This document shows positions 28,499 through 36,982 of a stretch of DNA of 64,000 bases, one piece after another. Below the pieces are notes generated by a model. It saw only the letters and a program-made list of their open reading frames with translations, was not told where the DNA came from and made no database searches. The first letter of the stretch is position 1. Each line of letters begins with the position of its first letter. A program made the position numbers and the translations under genes. This DNA is from Burkholderia anthina (GTDB taxonomy: Bacteria; Pseudomonadota; Gammaproteobacteria; Burkholderiales; Burkholderiaceae). The DNA lies in the NCBI RefSeq assembly GCF_001547525.1, contig NZ_CM003769.1, positions 806,001-870,000 of the forward strand, read 5' to 3'.

Positions 28499-28960
28499 GT
28501 GAGCGCGTTGAATACATCCACTGCATCCGCCGATACGGCCGCCGAACGCATCCGCCGCCGCTTCGGCCATTTCCTTCATGCGGCCGAGTTGGCCGGGCTG
28601 GTCGTGATCGGGCTCGCGACCGCGTTCGCGATGGCGCAGGAGGCGTGGAAGGTCGTGCTCGCGGGCGAGGTGTCGCTGACCGACCTGCTGCTGATGTTCC
28701 TGTATCTGGAAGTGCTCGCGATGGACCTGCGCTACCTGCGGCTCGGCCGGTTGCCGGTGCGGTTCCCGCTGTTCATCGCGATGACGTCGCTCGCGCGCGA
28801 CCTGATCCTGCGCGGCGCGACCGACAGCCCCGAGCGGATGCTGATGACGACCTTCGGGATCGTGCTGCTCGCAGTCGGCGTGCTGATCCTGAGCTTCGGC
28901 CAGCATCGCTTTCCGGCGGACGTCGACGATGTCGAGGACGACGTGCATGCCAGCCGGTAA
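28499..28960 (+). CDS. PsiE-family (phosphate-starvation-inducible type) membrane protein
   Basis: A 153-residue protein with four hydrophobic helices, matching the PsiE family: LHAAELAGLVVIGLATAFA, then LTDLLLMFLYLEVLAMDLRY, then PLFIAMTSLARDLIL, and a final LLAVGVLILSF helix. PsiE is named for phosphate starvation, but its function is unknown. The GTG start is uncertain because no ribosome site precedes it; a TTG at 28508 is possible. It is followed by two small stress-type genes on the same strand. Confidence 0.75.
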   Translation: MSALNTSTASADTAAERIRRRFGHFLHAAELAGLVVIGLATAFAMAQEAWKVVLAGEVSLTDLLLMFLYLEVLAMDLRYLRLGRLPVRFPLFIAMTSLARDLILRGATDSPERMLMTTFGIVLLAVGVLILSFGQHRFPADVDDVEDDVHASR

Positions 28961-29056
28961 CGGGCGGGCGGCGTTCGAAGCGAAGCCCGACGCGAAGCCC
29001 GACGCGCCGTACACGGCGCGGCGGCTCCGCCCTCATTCAATCAAGCGAGGTGTTGC

Positions 29057-29512
29057 ATGACCAGACAATTGATCGTCGCCGTGTTCGGCAGCGTCGAGAC
29101 GGCCTGCCAGGCCGCGCACGATTTCGACGCGCTGTCGGAGAAGAGCGAAGGATTCCACATCGAGAATGGCGTCGTCGTCGAGAAGGACGCGAACGGCACG
29201 CTCGCGGTGCTCGACGCCGAATCGCGGCCGTTCAAGGGCGGCGTGATCGGCGCGCTCGCGGGTGGGTTGCTCGGCCTGCTCGCCGGGCCGCTCGGCGTGG
29301 TGACCGGCATGGCGGCCGGCGCGGGCGCCGGCGTGCTCGCGCAGGCGGCCGGCAACGCGCTGCTCGACGGCACGTTCGTCGAGACGGTCGCGGCGCGGCT
29401 CGTGCCCGGCAGCGTCGCGGTCATTCTCGAAGCGAAGGAGGACACGCCGTTCTCGGTCGACAACGTCGTGACGGGATTCGGCGGCAAGGTTTTTCGCCAG
29501 ACGCTCGAGTGA
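29057..29512 (+). CDS. DUF1269-like Gly-zipper membrane protein
   Basis: A 151-residue protein of the DUF1269 type. An N-terminal alpha/beta part (QLIVAVFGSVETACQAAHDF) is followed by a Gly/Ala-rich membrane hairpin at about 65-105 (KGGVIGALAGGLLGLLAGPLG, then AAGAGAGVLAQAAG) and a polar C terminus ending in an FGGKVFRQTLE strand. AAGCGAGG lies ahead of the ATG. Such proteins are common in stress-responsive gene sets of Burkholderia; function is unknown. Confidence 0.75.
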   Translation: MTRQLIVAVFGSVETACQAAHDFDALSEKSEGFHIENGVVVEKDANGTLAVLDAESRPFKGGVIGALAGGLLGLLAGPLGVVTGMAAGAGAGVLAQAAGNALLDGTFVETVAARLVPGSVAVILEAKEDTPFSVDNVVTGFGGKVFRQTLE

Positions 29513-29546
29513 GTGCGCACCTTTCGAACCGATTCGGGAGAACCGC

Positions 29547-29732
29547 ATGCGCATCGATCAATCGTACCGGCGCTTCGACATCGCGGCGACGCTGTCGCCG
29601 TTACCCGGCAACCGCGCGATCGCGAGCGTCGACGTGACGACCGACGATCCGGGCCGCCTCGCCGATCTCGGCACCGGCCAGTTCCTGCAGATCCGCAAGT
29701 GGCTCGAGTCGAACGACGTCGACGACGCGTGA
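29547..29732 (+). CDS. Small conserved-looking protein (61 aa)
   Basis: A 61-residue soluble product, 34 bases after the DUF1269-like gene and with GGGAGAA before its ATG, so likely the same transcript. The sequence (RIDQSYRRFDIAATLSPLPG, then VTTDDPGRLADLGTGQFLQI) is compact and non-repetitive. I do not recognise it. Confidence 0.6.
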   Translation: MRIDQSYRRFDIAATLSPLPGNRAIASVDVTTDDPGRLADLGTGQFLQIRKWLESNDVDDA

Positions 29733-30121
29733 GGGCGAGCGGGCCCGCGCATTCATGGGCGGGTTGCGCTTCGCCGCCGCCGGCGCGCCGCCATCTGCGA
29801 TGCATGATGACGTGCGCCGGGCAGGCGGCTGCCGCGCGATCGCGCGCGGGCCGCGCCGTCGCATTCGCATCTGTTCACCACGCCGGCCGGATTTGCCGTT
29901 TCCCCGCCAAACTGTCACTTACATTCGCCGAAATGACGCAGTAGTAGGATGCCGAACCTTGTCTTCATGAGATTCGCATTGCTATTCGCCTTCAACTTCG
30001 GTAACGGACGAGGTTTCAGCCGGGACACCCGCACCCGGCGACGGCTATCCGGCTTCGTGCGTCGGCGCGGCCGTGCCGTCCATGCCGCGCAGGCCGGTTC
30101 ATCGCTCGCGGGGCGAGGCGG
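29733..30121. other. Intergenic region before the MocR regulator
   Basis: 389 bases with nothing I can support. The last 170 bases are AT-richer than the surroundings and probably hold the MocR gene's promoter and its own operator, but no clear hexamers or repeats stand out. Confidence 0.45.
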
Positions 30122-31546
30122 ATGAAGCTCTACGAGAAATTTGCGAACGACGTAGAGCGACTCATTCGGCAAGGGGTATATCGGCACGGCGATCGCGTGC
30201 CGTCGGTGCGGCAGGCGAGCCAGCAACACCGGATCAGCATCACGACCGTGCTGCACGCGTATCTGCTGCTGGAAAGCCGCGGGCTGCTCGAAAGCCGGCC
30301 GCAGTCCGGCTATTTCGTGAACCTGCGGCGCGACGACGGCCATGCGCCGGTGCGCGAGCTGCGGCCGTCGAAGCCGATCGCGATCTCGTCGTCGGTCGAC
30401 GTGAGCCGGCTCGTGCTGTCCACGCTGCGCTCGATCGGCACGGACGACGCGGTGCCGCTCGGCTCGCCGTATCCGGACCCGAGCTTGTTCCCCTTCGAGA
30501 AGCTGAACCGCTATGCGTACGCGGCCGGTCGCGACAAGTCGCTGTGGGGCGTGACCGACGGGCTACCGCCCGGCCATCCGCGGCTGATCCGGCAGATCGC
30601 CCGCCGCTACCTGGAAAACGGGATGTCGGTGGACCCGAACGAGATCATCGTGACGGTCGGCGCGACGGAGGCGATCAACCTGTGCCTGCAGGCGGTGGCG
30701 AAGCCGGGCGACACGATCGCGGTGGAGTCGCCGACGTTCTACGCGATGCTGCACGCGATCGAGCGGATGGGGATGAAGGCGATCGAGGTGGCCACGCATC
30801 CGGAATACGGAATCGACATCGCGGCGCTGGCCGCGATCGCGAAGTCGCAGCCGATCGCCGCGTGCATGGTGATGCCGAATTTCCAGAATCCGCTGGGTTT
30901 CCAGATGCCGGACGAGCGCAAGCGCGAACTGGTTGAGTTCGCAACGAAGGCCGGCATGCCGATCATCGAGAACGGCGTGTACAACGAACTGTATTTCGGC
31001 AACACGCATCCGAGCATGCTGAAGTCGTTCGACCGCCATGGCATCGTGCTGCACTGTTCGTCGTTCTCGAAGAGCCTGACGGCCGCGTACCGGATCGGCT
31101 GGGCACTGCCGGGTCGCTATCGCGAACAGGTCGAGAAGCTGAAGTTCCTGAATACGCTCGCGACGCCGTCGTTGCCGCAACTGGCGATCGCGGAGTTTCT
31201 CGAACGCGATGGCTACGAGCATCACCTGCGGCGGATCCGGAAGGCGTATGCGCAGCAGGCGAACCTGATGCGCGCGATGGTGTCGCGGTTCTTTCCGGAG
31301 GGCACGCGCATTTCGAGCCCGGCGGGCGGGTACGTGCTGTGGGTCGAGCTGCCCGCGCAGGTCGATGCGATGCGGCTGTACCAGCTCGCGCTGGAGCAGG
31401 GGATCACGATCGGGCCCGGCTACATGTTCTCGATCACGGACAACTACCGGAACTTCATCCGGTTGAACTACAGCAGCCCGTGGTCGCAGGAGATCGAGCA
31501 GGCAGTTGTCGTCGTCGGCAAGCTAGTCGCATCGTGCATCGACTGA
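30122..31546 (+). CDS. MocR-type GntR regulator with aminotransferase domain
   Basis: A 474-residue fusion of an N-terminal GntR winged helix (residues 1-70: GVYRHGDRVPSVRQASQQHRI) and a fold-type I PLP aminotransferase-like domain. PLP-site residues are intact: the ATEAINLC loop, MPNFQNPLGF, and the Schiff-base Lys317 in SSFSKSLTAAYRIGW. MocR regulators sense PLP or PLP-amino acid adducts. It has no obvious PLP-related neighbour; the next gene, 208 bases on, is a Rieske/FAD reductase. Its target is not evident. Confidence 0.92.
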   Translation: MKLYEKFANDVERLIRQGVYRHGDRVPSVRQASQQHRISITTVLHAYLLLESRGLLESRPQSGYFVNLRRDDGHAPVRELRPSKPIAISSSVDVSRLVLSTLRSIGTDDAVPLGSPYPDPSLFPFEKLNRYAYAAGRDKSLWGVTDGLPPGHPRLIRQIARRYLENGMSVDPNEIIVTVGATEAINLCLQAVAKPGDTIAVESPTFYAMLHAIERMGMKAIEVATHPEYGIDIAALAAIAKSQPIAACMVMPNFQNPLGFQMPDERKRELVEFATKAGMPIIENGVYNELYFGNTHPSMLKSFDRHGIVLHCSSFSKSLTAAYRIGWALPGRYREQVEKLKFLNTLATPSLPQLAIAEFLERDGYEHHLRRIRKAYAQQANLMRAMVSRFFPEGTRISSPAGGYVLWVELPAQVDAMRLYQLALEQGITIGPGYMFSITDNYRNFIRLNYSSPWSQEIEQAVVVVGKLVASCID

Positions 31547-31754
31547 GCGCGCCGCGGCGTGCGGCGCGGCTTGCGCGCCCCGTCGCAGCGCGGCCGGCGT
31601 GTTGCGCCGCAACGTCGACCACGTTCCACGCCGGTCATGGAGCGCGTGCAAGCTACAGTCCGCGTTTGCGTGCGCTGCGGGGCGTCTGTACCTGTTTCTT
31701 TCCAGGACGAATGCCGATAATGGGATCGTCACCTGACTTTTCGGGAGCCACGTC

Positions 31755-33284
31755 ATGACTGGAAGCGATGCTGCGTCCTCGCCCGATCTCACCCAAGGGA
31801 TCGCGCTCGACGATCTCGCCGACGGCGCGATGATCGAGGGCCATGTCGGCGACGCGGCGGTGCTGCTCGTGCGCCGCGGCGACGAACTGTTCGCGGTGGG
31901 CGCGCAATGCCCGCACTATGGCGGCCCGCTGGCCAAGGGCCTGCTGGTCGGCGACACGATTCGCTGTCCGTGGCATCACGCGGCGTTCTGCCTGCGCACC
32001 GGCGAGATGGAGCGCGCGCCGGCGCTCGACGGGCTGCCGTGCTGGCGCGTCGAGCGGCGCGACGGTCGCGCGGTCGTACTCGATGCGCGGCCGGCCGCCG
32101 TGCCGCCTGCGTTGAAGACGAGCGGGCTGCCCGCGTCGGTCGTGATCGTCGGCGGCGGCGCCGCTGCGATCGCGGCGGCCGTGACGCTGCGGCAGGAAGG
32201 CTATCCGCATGCGATCACGCTGCTGAGCGCCGATGCCGATCCGCCGTACGACCGGCCGAATCTGTCGAAGGATTACCTCGCGGGCACGGCGCAGGCCGAC
32301 TGGCTGCCGTTGCGCGCGCCGTCGTTCTATACCGACCAGCGCATCGACGTGCGCTGCAACACCCGCGTCGCGCGCATCGATCCGGCGCAACGCGCGGTCG
32401 AGCTCGCCGACGGCAGCCGTATCGAGTACGGCGCGCTGCTGCTTGCCACGGGCGCCGAACCGAACCGGCTGAACGTGCCGGGCGCCGATCTGCCGCACGT
32501 GTGTACGTTGCGCTCGCGCGCCGATTGCGACGCGCTGATCGCCAGGCTGAAAACGGCGCGCCGCTGCGTGGTGGTCGGCGCGAGCTTCATCGGGCTCGAA
32601 GCGGCCGCCGCGTTGCGCACGCGCGGGCTCGACGTGCATGTGGTCGCGCCCGATCCGCATCCGATGGGCCGCGTGCTCGGCGATGCGCTTGGCGACACGA
32701 TCAAGGCGCTGCACGAAGCGCACGGCGTGGTGTTCCATCTCGGCGCGACGCCCGCGCGGATCGGGCCGGACAGCGTGACGCTGTCGAGCGGCGACGTGCT
32801 GCCGGCCGACGTCGTGCTGGTCGGCATCGGCGTGCATCCGAACGTCGAACTCGCGCAGGACGCGGGGCTCACCGTCGAACGCGGCGTCACGGTCGACCGC
32901 TTCCTGCAGACGAGCGCGCCTGGCATCCATGCGGCCGGCGATATCGCGCGCTGGCCCGATCCGCTGACGGGCGAGCGGATTCGCGTCGAGCACTGGGTCG
33001 TCGCCGAGCGGCAGGGCATCTTCGCCGCGCGCAACATGCTCGGCCAGCAGCGGCCGTTCGACGCGGTGCCGTTTTTCTGGAGCCAGCATTACGACGTGAC
33101 GATCCGCTATGTCGGGCATGCGGCGCAATGGGATCGCGTCGAGATCGACGGCGACCTCGGCGCGCACGACTGCTCGATCGCGTACTGGCGCGGCAACACG
33201 CGGCTCGCGGTCGCGACGATAGCCCGCGATCTCGACAACCTGAAGGCCGAAGCAGCGCTCGAGCGGCAGATGGCTTCCGCATGA
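31755..33284 (+). CDS. Rieske-FAD ferredoxin reductase-type oxidoreductase (AIFL-like)
   Basis: A 509-residue two-domain redox protein. Residues 15-110 are a Rieske [2Fe-2S] domain with both ligand boxes (CPHYG, and CPWHH about 20 residues later). From about 125 it is a pyridine-nucleotide-disulfide oxidoreductase with VVIVGGGAAAIAAAVTLRQE (FAD), YDRPNLSKDYL, VVVGASFIGLEAAAALR (NADH) and a late HAAGDIARW, ending in a reductase C-terminal domain. It would move electrons from NADH through FAD and the cluster to an unknown acceptor. No oxygenase gene adjoins it. Confidence 0.92.
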   Translation: MTGSDAASSPDLTQGIALDDLADGAMIEGHVGDAAVLLVRRGDELFAVGAQCPHYGGPLAKGLLVGDTIRCPWHHAAFCLRTGEMERAPALDGLPCWRVERRDGRAVVLDARPAAVPPALKTSGLPASVVIVGGGAAAIAAAVTLRQEGYPHAITLLSADADPPYDRPNLSKDYLAGTAQADWLPLRAPSFYTDQRIDVRCNTRVARIDPAQRAVELADGSRIEYGALLLATGAEPNRLNVPGADLPHVCTLRSRADCDALIARLKTARRCVVVGASFIGLEAAAALRTRGLDVHVVAPDPHPMGRVLGDALGDTIKALHEAHGVVFHLGATPARIGPDSVTLSSGDVLPADVVLVGIGVHPNVELAQDAGLTVERGVTVDRFLQTSAPGIHAAGDIARWPDPLTGERIRVEHWVVAERQGIFAARNMLGQQRPFDAVPFFWSQHYDVTIRYVGHAAQWDRVEIDGDLGAHDCSIAYWRGNTRLAVATIARDLDNLKAEAALERQMASA

Positions 33285-33326
33285 AAGCAGCATGACGATG
33301 CACGCCGAACCTTGAATGGAGGCGAA

Positions 33327-33704
33327 ATGAACCCTGACGTCCGTGCCCGTTTCGAAACCGAGTTTGCGCCGCGCATCGCGACGCGCCTGCGTGGCCTGTA
33401 TCAACCCGGCGAAGTGAAGGTCGACGTCGTGCCGCACGACGGGCAGGGCAGCCCGACCTGTGTCGACGTGATCGGCCTCACGTCGACGGTCGGCCTGCCG
33501 AACCGGCTGAACGCGCGGCTCGCGTGGCGCGACGACGCGATCGCCGGTCTGCTGGCCGAGCCCGACCACAGCCGCTTCGATCGCTATCTCGCGGCGCTGC
33601 CGGTCACGATCGAGCGCTGGCAGATGGAGTTGCCGGTCGATTTCAGCACCCGGACGCAGCGCGATCGCGAGATCCTGATCGGCGACCTCGATTTCGATGC
33701 GTGA
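33327..33704 (+). CDS. Unrecognised 125-aa protein
   Basis: A 125-residue soluble protein, 42 bases behind the Rieske reductase with GGAGG before its ATG. The sequence (NPDVRARFETEFAPRIATRL, then GEVKVDVVPHDGQGSPTCVD) is alpha/beta and without membrane segments. I do not recognise the family. Probably cotranscribed with the reductase. Confidence 0.65.
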   Translation: MNPDVRARFETEFAPRIATRLRGLYQPGEVKVDVVPHDGQGSPTCVDVIGLTSTVGLPNRLNARLAWRDDAIAGLLAEPDHSRFDRYLAALPVTIERWQMELPVDFSTRTQRDREILIGDLDFDA

Positions 33705-33753
33705 CCTGCATCGTGCGATGCCGGCCGACGCTGCGCGGATGAGCCGAGTGCGG

Positions 33754-33972
33754 TTACCGGTCGCGCGTCCTGATTATCACGCGCCCCTGGTCGATACCGC
33801 CGCGCAGCGCTTCGTCGCATGTCAGCCATTCGGGCGTGACGAGTTCGGGCGCGGGCAGATCGACGGGCGCGCCGTCGCGGAAGATCCGCACCTGCGCGAC
33901 CCACGCGCCGTTCGCGTTGCGCGTCGCGTCGACGCGAATCTCGTGACCCATGAAAGTGTCGGTGGCTTGCAT
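33754..33972 (-). CDS. Small beta-rich protein (72 aa)
   Basis: A 72-residue product with GGAGGG 9 bases before the ATG. It reads QATDTFMGHEIRVDATRNAN, then WVAQVRIFRDGAPVDLPAPE, a compact beta-strand pattern ending IIRTRDR. Similar small proteins occur in Burkholderia accessory regions as far as I recall, but I cannot name the family. It is divergent from the MarC gene. Confidence 0.55.
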   Translation of the reverse strand: MQATDTFMGHEIRVDATRNANGAWVAQVRIFRDGAPVDLPAPELVTPEWLTCDEALRGGIDQGRVIIRTRDR

Positions 33973-34094
33973 CGATCGGGGCCCTCCGTCGTGATTGAAC
34001 GTCGTGCGTGGATCGTATCAGCATGGCGTGCGCCGCGCATCGAAAACGAACCGGCGTGGGCGTTTCACTTGCCGCGCGAGACGGGAGCGACCCT

Positions 34095-34733
34095 GTGGCC
34101 TTCGACCTGACCTTTTCCGTCAAGGTGTTCGCGGCGCTGTTCGCGATCATGAACCCGATCGCGAACATCCCGGTGTTCCTGTCGCTGACCGAAGGCGCGA
34201 CGGACGGCGTGCGCCGCAAGGTCGCGCTCACGGCCGCGATCGGCGTGACGGTCGGCTGCATCGTGTCGGCCGTCGCGGGCGGCGCGATCCTGCGCGTGTT
34301 CGGTTTGACGATCGACGATTTCCGCCTCGCGGGCGGGCTGCTGGTGCTGCTGATCGCGCTGTCGATGCTGCATGGTGCGCCGAGCCGCCAGCATGCGCCG
34401 GGCAGCGACGAAGGCGCCGATCCGACGGCCGCCGAAAGCGTCGCGATCTACCCGTTGACGATCCCGTTGCTGGTGGGCCCCGGCACGATCGCGACGATGA
34501 TCGTGCTCGGGCACGGTGCCGTCGCGACCGGGCAGGAACTCGCGTTCGCGCTCGGGCTCGGCGCGTTTCTCGTGCTGCTGGCCGCGTCGCTGCTGTCGGC
34601 GCCGGTGATCGGCCATTACCTGTCGCCGCGCGTGACGGCCGTCACGCAGCGCCTGATGGGGATGATTCTCGCGGCGATCGCGATGCAGATGATCGTCGCG
34701 AGCCTGAAGGCCGCGTTCGGGCTGCCGCACTGA
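34095..34733 (+). CDS. MarC-family integral membrane protein
   Basis: A 212-residue protein of the MarC (UPF0056) family with six helices: FSVKVFAALFAIMNPIANIP at the start is the family hallmark, with PIANIPVFLSLT, then VAIYPLTIPLLVGPGTIATM and a final LMGMILAAIAMQMIV. The start is GTG with GGGAG 7 bases upstream. The family was once tied to multiple antibiotic resistance in E. coli, a link since withdrawn; function is open. Confidence 0.9.
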   Translation: MAFDLTFSVKVFAALFAIMNPIANIPVFLSLTEGATDGVRRKVALTAAIGVTVGCIVSAVAGGAILRVFGLTIDDFRLAGGLLVLLIALSMLHGAPSRQHAPGSDEGADPTAAESVAIYPLTIPLLVGPGTIATMIVLGHGAVATGQELAFALGLGAFLVLLAASLLSAPVIGHYLSPRVTAVTQRLMGMILAAIAMQMIVASLKAAFGLPH

Positions 34734-34763
34734 GCACGCCCATCCGATTGCATGGAGTCGCCG

Positions 34764-35252
34764 ATGAACACGCTGATCGTGTTGTCCTATCCCGATCTCG
34801 ACGCGGCCCGTCGCGCGCTGGTCGAACTCGGCACGTTGCGCGACCGGCACGTTGTCGCGCTGTCGGGTGTCGTGATCGTCGCGTGCTCGACCGACGGACA
34901 GTTGCGCACGCATGCAATCGACGCGGGCCGCGTGTCGTCCGGATCGCTGCTCGACAGCGTGGTCGCGCGCATCGAATCGTCGCTCGACGCGTGGCGCGAG
35001 CGGCCGGTGGACGATGCGCTGACCGATCGGGTCGCGCGCAAGGCGCGCCCCGGCACCGTGTCGCTCGGGCTGGCCGCGACGCAGCTCGACATCTACGCGC
35101 TGAGCGCGGCGCTCGCGCCGCTGGGCGGCGACGTGACCGACACGACGCTGTCGATCGACGACGAACTGAAGCTCGTCGAAGCGATCTCGAACGCGCGTGA
35201 CGTCAACAGCGTCAACAGCGGCAACAGCGGCAACAGCCCACCGACGGGCTGA
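34764..35252 (+). CDS. DUF1269-like protein with repeat tail (162 aa)
   Basis: A 162-residue protein whose N-terminal alpha/beta part (NTLIVLSYPDLDAARRALVE) resembles the DUF1269 start of the gene at 29057, but the Gly-rich membrane hairpin is replaced by a polar helical segment. The C terminus is a Ser/Asn/Gly repeat encoded by four 9-base units. ATGGAGTCGCCG precedes the start; the GGAG supports the second ATG. It follows MarC by 30 bases. Confidence 0.65.
   Translation: MNTLIVLSYPDLDAARRALVELGTLRDRHVVALSGVVIVACSTDGQLRTHAIDAGRVSSGSLLDSVVARIESSLDAWRERPVDDALTDRVARKARPGTVSLGLAATQLDIYALSAALAPLGGDVTDTTLSIDDELKLVEAISNARDVNSVNSGNSGNSPPTG
35202..35237 (+). repeat. Four tandem 9-base units
   Basis: GTCAACAGC twice, then GGCAACAGC twice, in frame in the end of the DUF1269-like gene, coding for NSVNSGNSGNS. 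Such a unit can change number by slippage and alter the tail length without frameshift. Confidence 0.6.
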
Positions 35253-35324
35253 CGCGCGGGCGCGATCCCTCCCCGAAACCGAAGCGCTTCCGCTCCGCGC
35301 ATCACGGCGCCGCACGCGCTGCAC

Positions 35325-35340
35325 AGGCGCACCCCTTGCT
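35325..35340 (+). promoter_or_regulatory. Weak candidate sigma-54 promoter of the ADH-copper protein unit
   Basis: AGGCGCA, CCCC, TTGCT: GG and GC are 10 bases apart and the -12 box is perfect, but the -24 box matches only 4 of 7. The site is 56 bases before the ADH start. The weakest of the set. Confidence 0.3.
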
Positions 35341-35395
35341 CGATCGGCTCCACGGTCACGTTCACCGTTACCGCTTTCGACAAGGAGGGCCTGAC

Positions 35396-36601
35396 ATGAA
35401 AGCAGTCGTATTTCACGGCATCGGCGACATTCGCATCGACACGGTGCCCGATCCGGAAGTCTCCGAGGCGACCGACGCGGTCGTGCGCCTGACGGCCAGC
35501 GCGATCTGCGGCACCGATCTGCACATGGTGCGCGGCACGCTCGGCGGGATGAAGCCGGGCACGATTCTCGGCCATGAAGGTGTCGGCATCGTCGAGGCGG
35601 TCGGGCGCGACGTGCGCAACCTGCGGCGTGGCGATCGCGTGCTGATTCCGTCGACGATCGCGTGCGGCAGTTGCGCGTACTGCCGCGCGGGCTACACCGC
35701 GCAGTGCGACGTCGCGAACCCGGGCGGGCCGCGCGCGGGCACCGCGTTCTTCGGCGGGCCGGCCGATACGGGCCCGTTCGACGGGCTGCAGGCCGAATAT
35801 GCGCGCACGCCGCTTGCGCACGCGAGCCTGATCCGGCTGCCCGACGCGATCGACGACGATCGCGCGATCCTGATGTCGGACATTTTCCCGACCGGCTATT
35901 TCGGCGCGCAGCTCGCGGAAGTGAAGCCGGGCGATACGGTCGCCGTGTTCGGCGCGGGGCCGGTCGGCCAGTTCGCGATCGCGAGCGCGAAGCTGATGGG
36001 CGCGGGGCGCGTGATCGCGGTCGACCGCATCGCGTCGCGGCTCGAGATGGCATGCGCGCAGGGCGCCGAGATCGTCGATTTTTCGGAGGACGATCCGGTG
36101 GACACGATATTGCGGCTGACGGGCGGGATCGGCGTCGATCGCGTGATCGACGCGGTCGGCGTCGACGCGATGCGCGCAACGCACGGGCCGGCCGCGGCCG
36201 ATCGCGACGCCGCGCGCGCGTTCGATGCGGAAGTCGACGCGGTCGCGCCGCACCGCAAGCCGGACGGCCGCAACTGGGTGCCGGGCGACGGGCCGTCGCA
36301 GGTGCTGCAATGGGCGGTGCGCGCGGTCGCGAAGGCCGGCACGGTCTCGGTGATCGGCGTGTATCCGCCGGCCGCACGCGTGTTTCCGATCGGCGAGGCG
36401 ATGAACCGCAACCTCACGATCAAGATGGGCAACTGCAATCACCGGACGGTCACGCCGCCGCTCGTCGAACTCGTGCGCAGCGGTGCGTTCGACCCGCTGT
36501 CGGTGCTCACGCGCAGCGAGCCGCTGACGAACGCGATCGATGCGTATCGCGCGTTCGACGTGCGCGAGCCGGGCTGGATGAAGGTGAAGCTGACGCCGTG
36601 A
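35396..36601 (+). CDS. Zinc-dependent alcohol dehydrogenase, formaldehyde dehydrogenase-like
   Basis: A 401-residue medium-chain dehydrogenase with the catalytic zinc site CGTDLHM near residue 38 and GHEGVGIVE near 60, and structural-zinc cysteines in CGSCAYCRAGYTAQC. The NAD site is VAVFGAGPVGQFAI. The long insertion between the Rossmann core and the C terminus (around RATHGPAAADRD to GRNWVPGDGPSQ) is characteristic of glutathione-independent formaldehyde dehydrogenases. AAGGAGGG precedes the ATG. It is cotranscribed with the Cys-rich protein behind it. Confidence 0.9.
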   Translation: MKAVVFHGIGDIRIDTVPDPEVSEATDAVVRLTASAICGTDLHMVRGTLGGMKPGTILGHEGVGIVEAVGRDVRNLRRGDRVLIPSTIACGSCAYCRAGYTAQCDVANPGGPRAGTAFFGGPADTGPFDGLQAEYARTPLAHASLIRLPDAIDDDRAILMSDIFPTGYFGAQLAEVKPGDTVAVFGAGPVGQFAIASAKLMGAGRVIAVDRIASRLEMACAQGAEIVDFSEDDPVDTILRLTGGIGVDRVIDAVGVDAMRATHGPAAADRDAARAFDAEVDAVAPHRKPDGRNWVPGDGPSQVLQWAVRAVAKAGTVSVIGVYPPAARVFPIGEAMNRNLTIKMGNCNHRTVTPPLVELVRSGAFDPLSVLTRSEPLTNAIDAYRAFDVREPGWMKVKLTP

Positions 36602-36645
36602 CGACACGAACCGAAACGATGCAAACCGAAACCGGGAGCACTGCT

Positions 36646-36969
36646 ATGAACGATCAGTACGACAACTGCATGGCCGCGTGCGACGCCTGCGCGCACGCAT
36701 GCGACACCTGTGCGGCCGCCTGCCTCGCAGAGCGCGACGTGCACGCGTTGGCCACGTGCATCGCGCTCGACGTCGAATGCGCGCAGCTGTGCCGCTTCGC
36801 GTCGGGCGCGATGGCGCGCCGCAGCGGGCTCGCCCCGCGCATTTGCGCGCTGTGCGCGCACGCGTGCGATCTGTGTGCGGCCGAGTGTTCGCGGCATGCG
36901 CACGAGCATTGCCGCCGCTGTGCGCTCGCATGTCAGGCGTGCGCGGCGATGTGCCGCGCGATGGCCTGA
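36646..36969 (+). CDS. Cys-rich four-helix copper-storage-type protein (Csp/DUF326)
   Basis: A 107-residue protein with 19 cysteines in repeated CxxxC and CxxC spacing (NCMAACDACAHACDTCAAAC; CALCAHACDLCAAEC; CRRCALACQACAAMC). This is the pattern of Csp four-helix bundles whose Cys-lined core holds many Cu(I) ions. No signal peptide is seen, so it is the cytosolic type. GGGAG lies ahead of the ATG. It is 44 bases after the formaldehyde-dehydrogenase-like gene; the pairing of a copper buffer with a zinc dehydrogenase is unexplained, though both answer thiol-reactive stress. Confidence 0.88.
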   Translation: MNDQYDNCMAACDACAHACDTCAAACLAERDVHALATCIALDVECAQLCRFASGAMARRSGLAPRICALCAHACDLCAAECSRHAHEHCRRCALACQACAAMCRAMA

Positions 36970-36982
36970 GCGTGAAGAGGCG

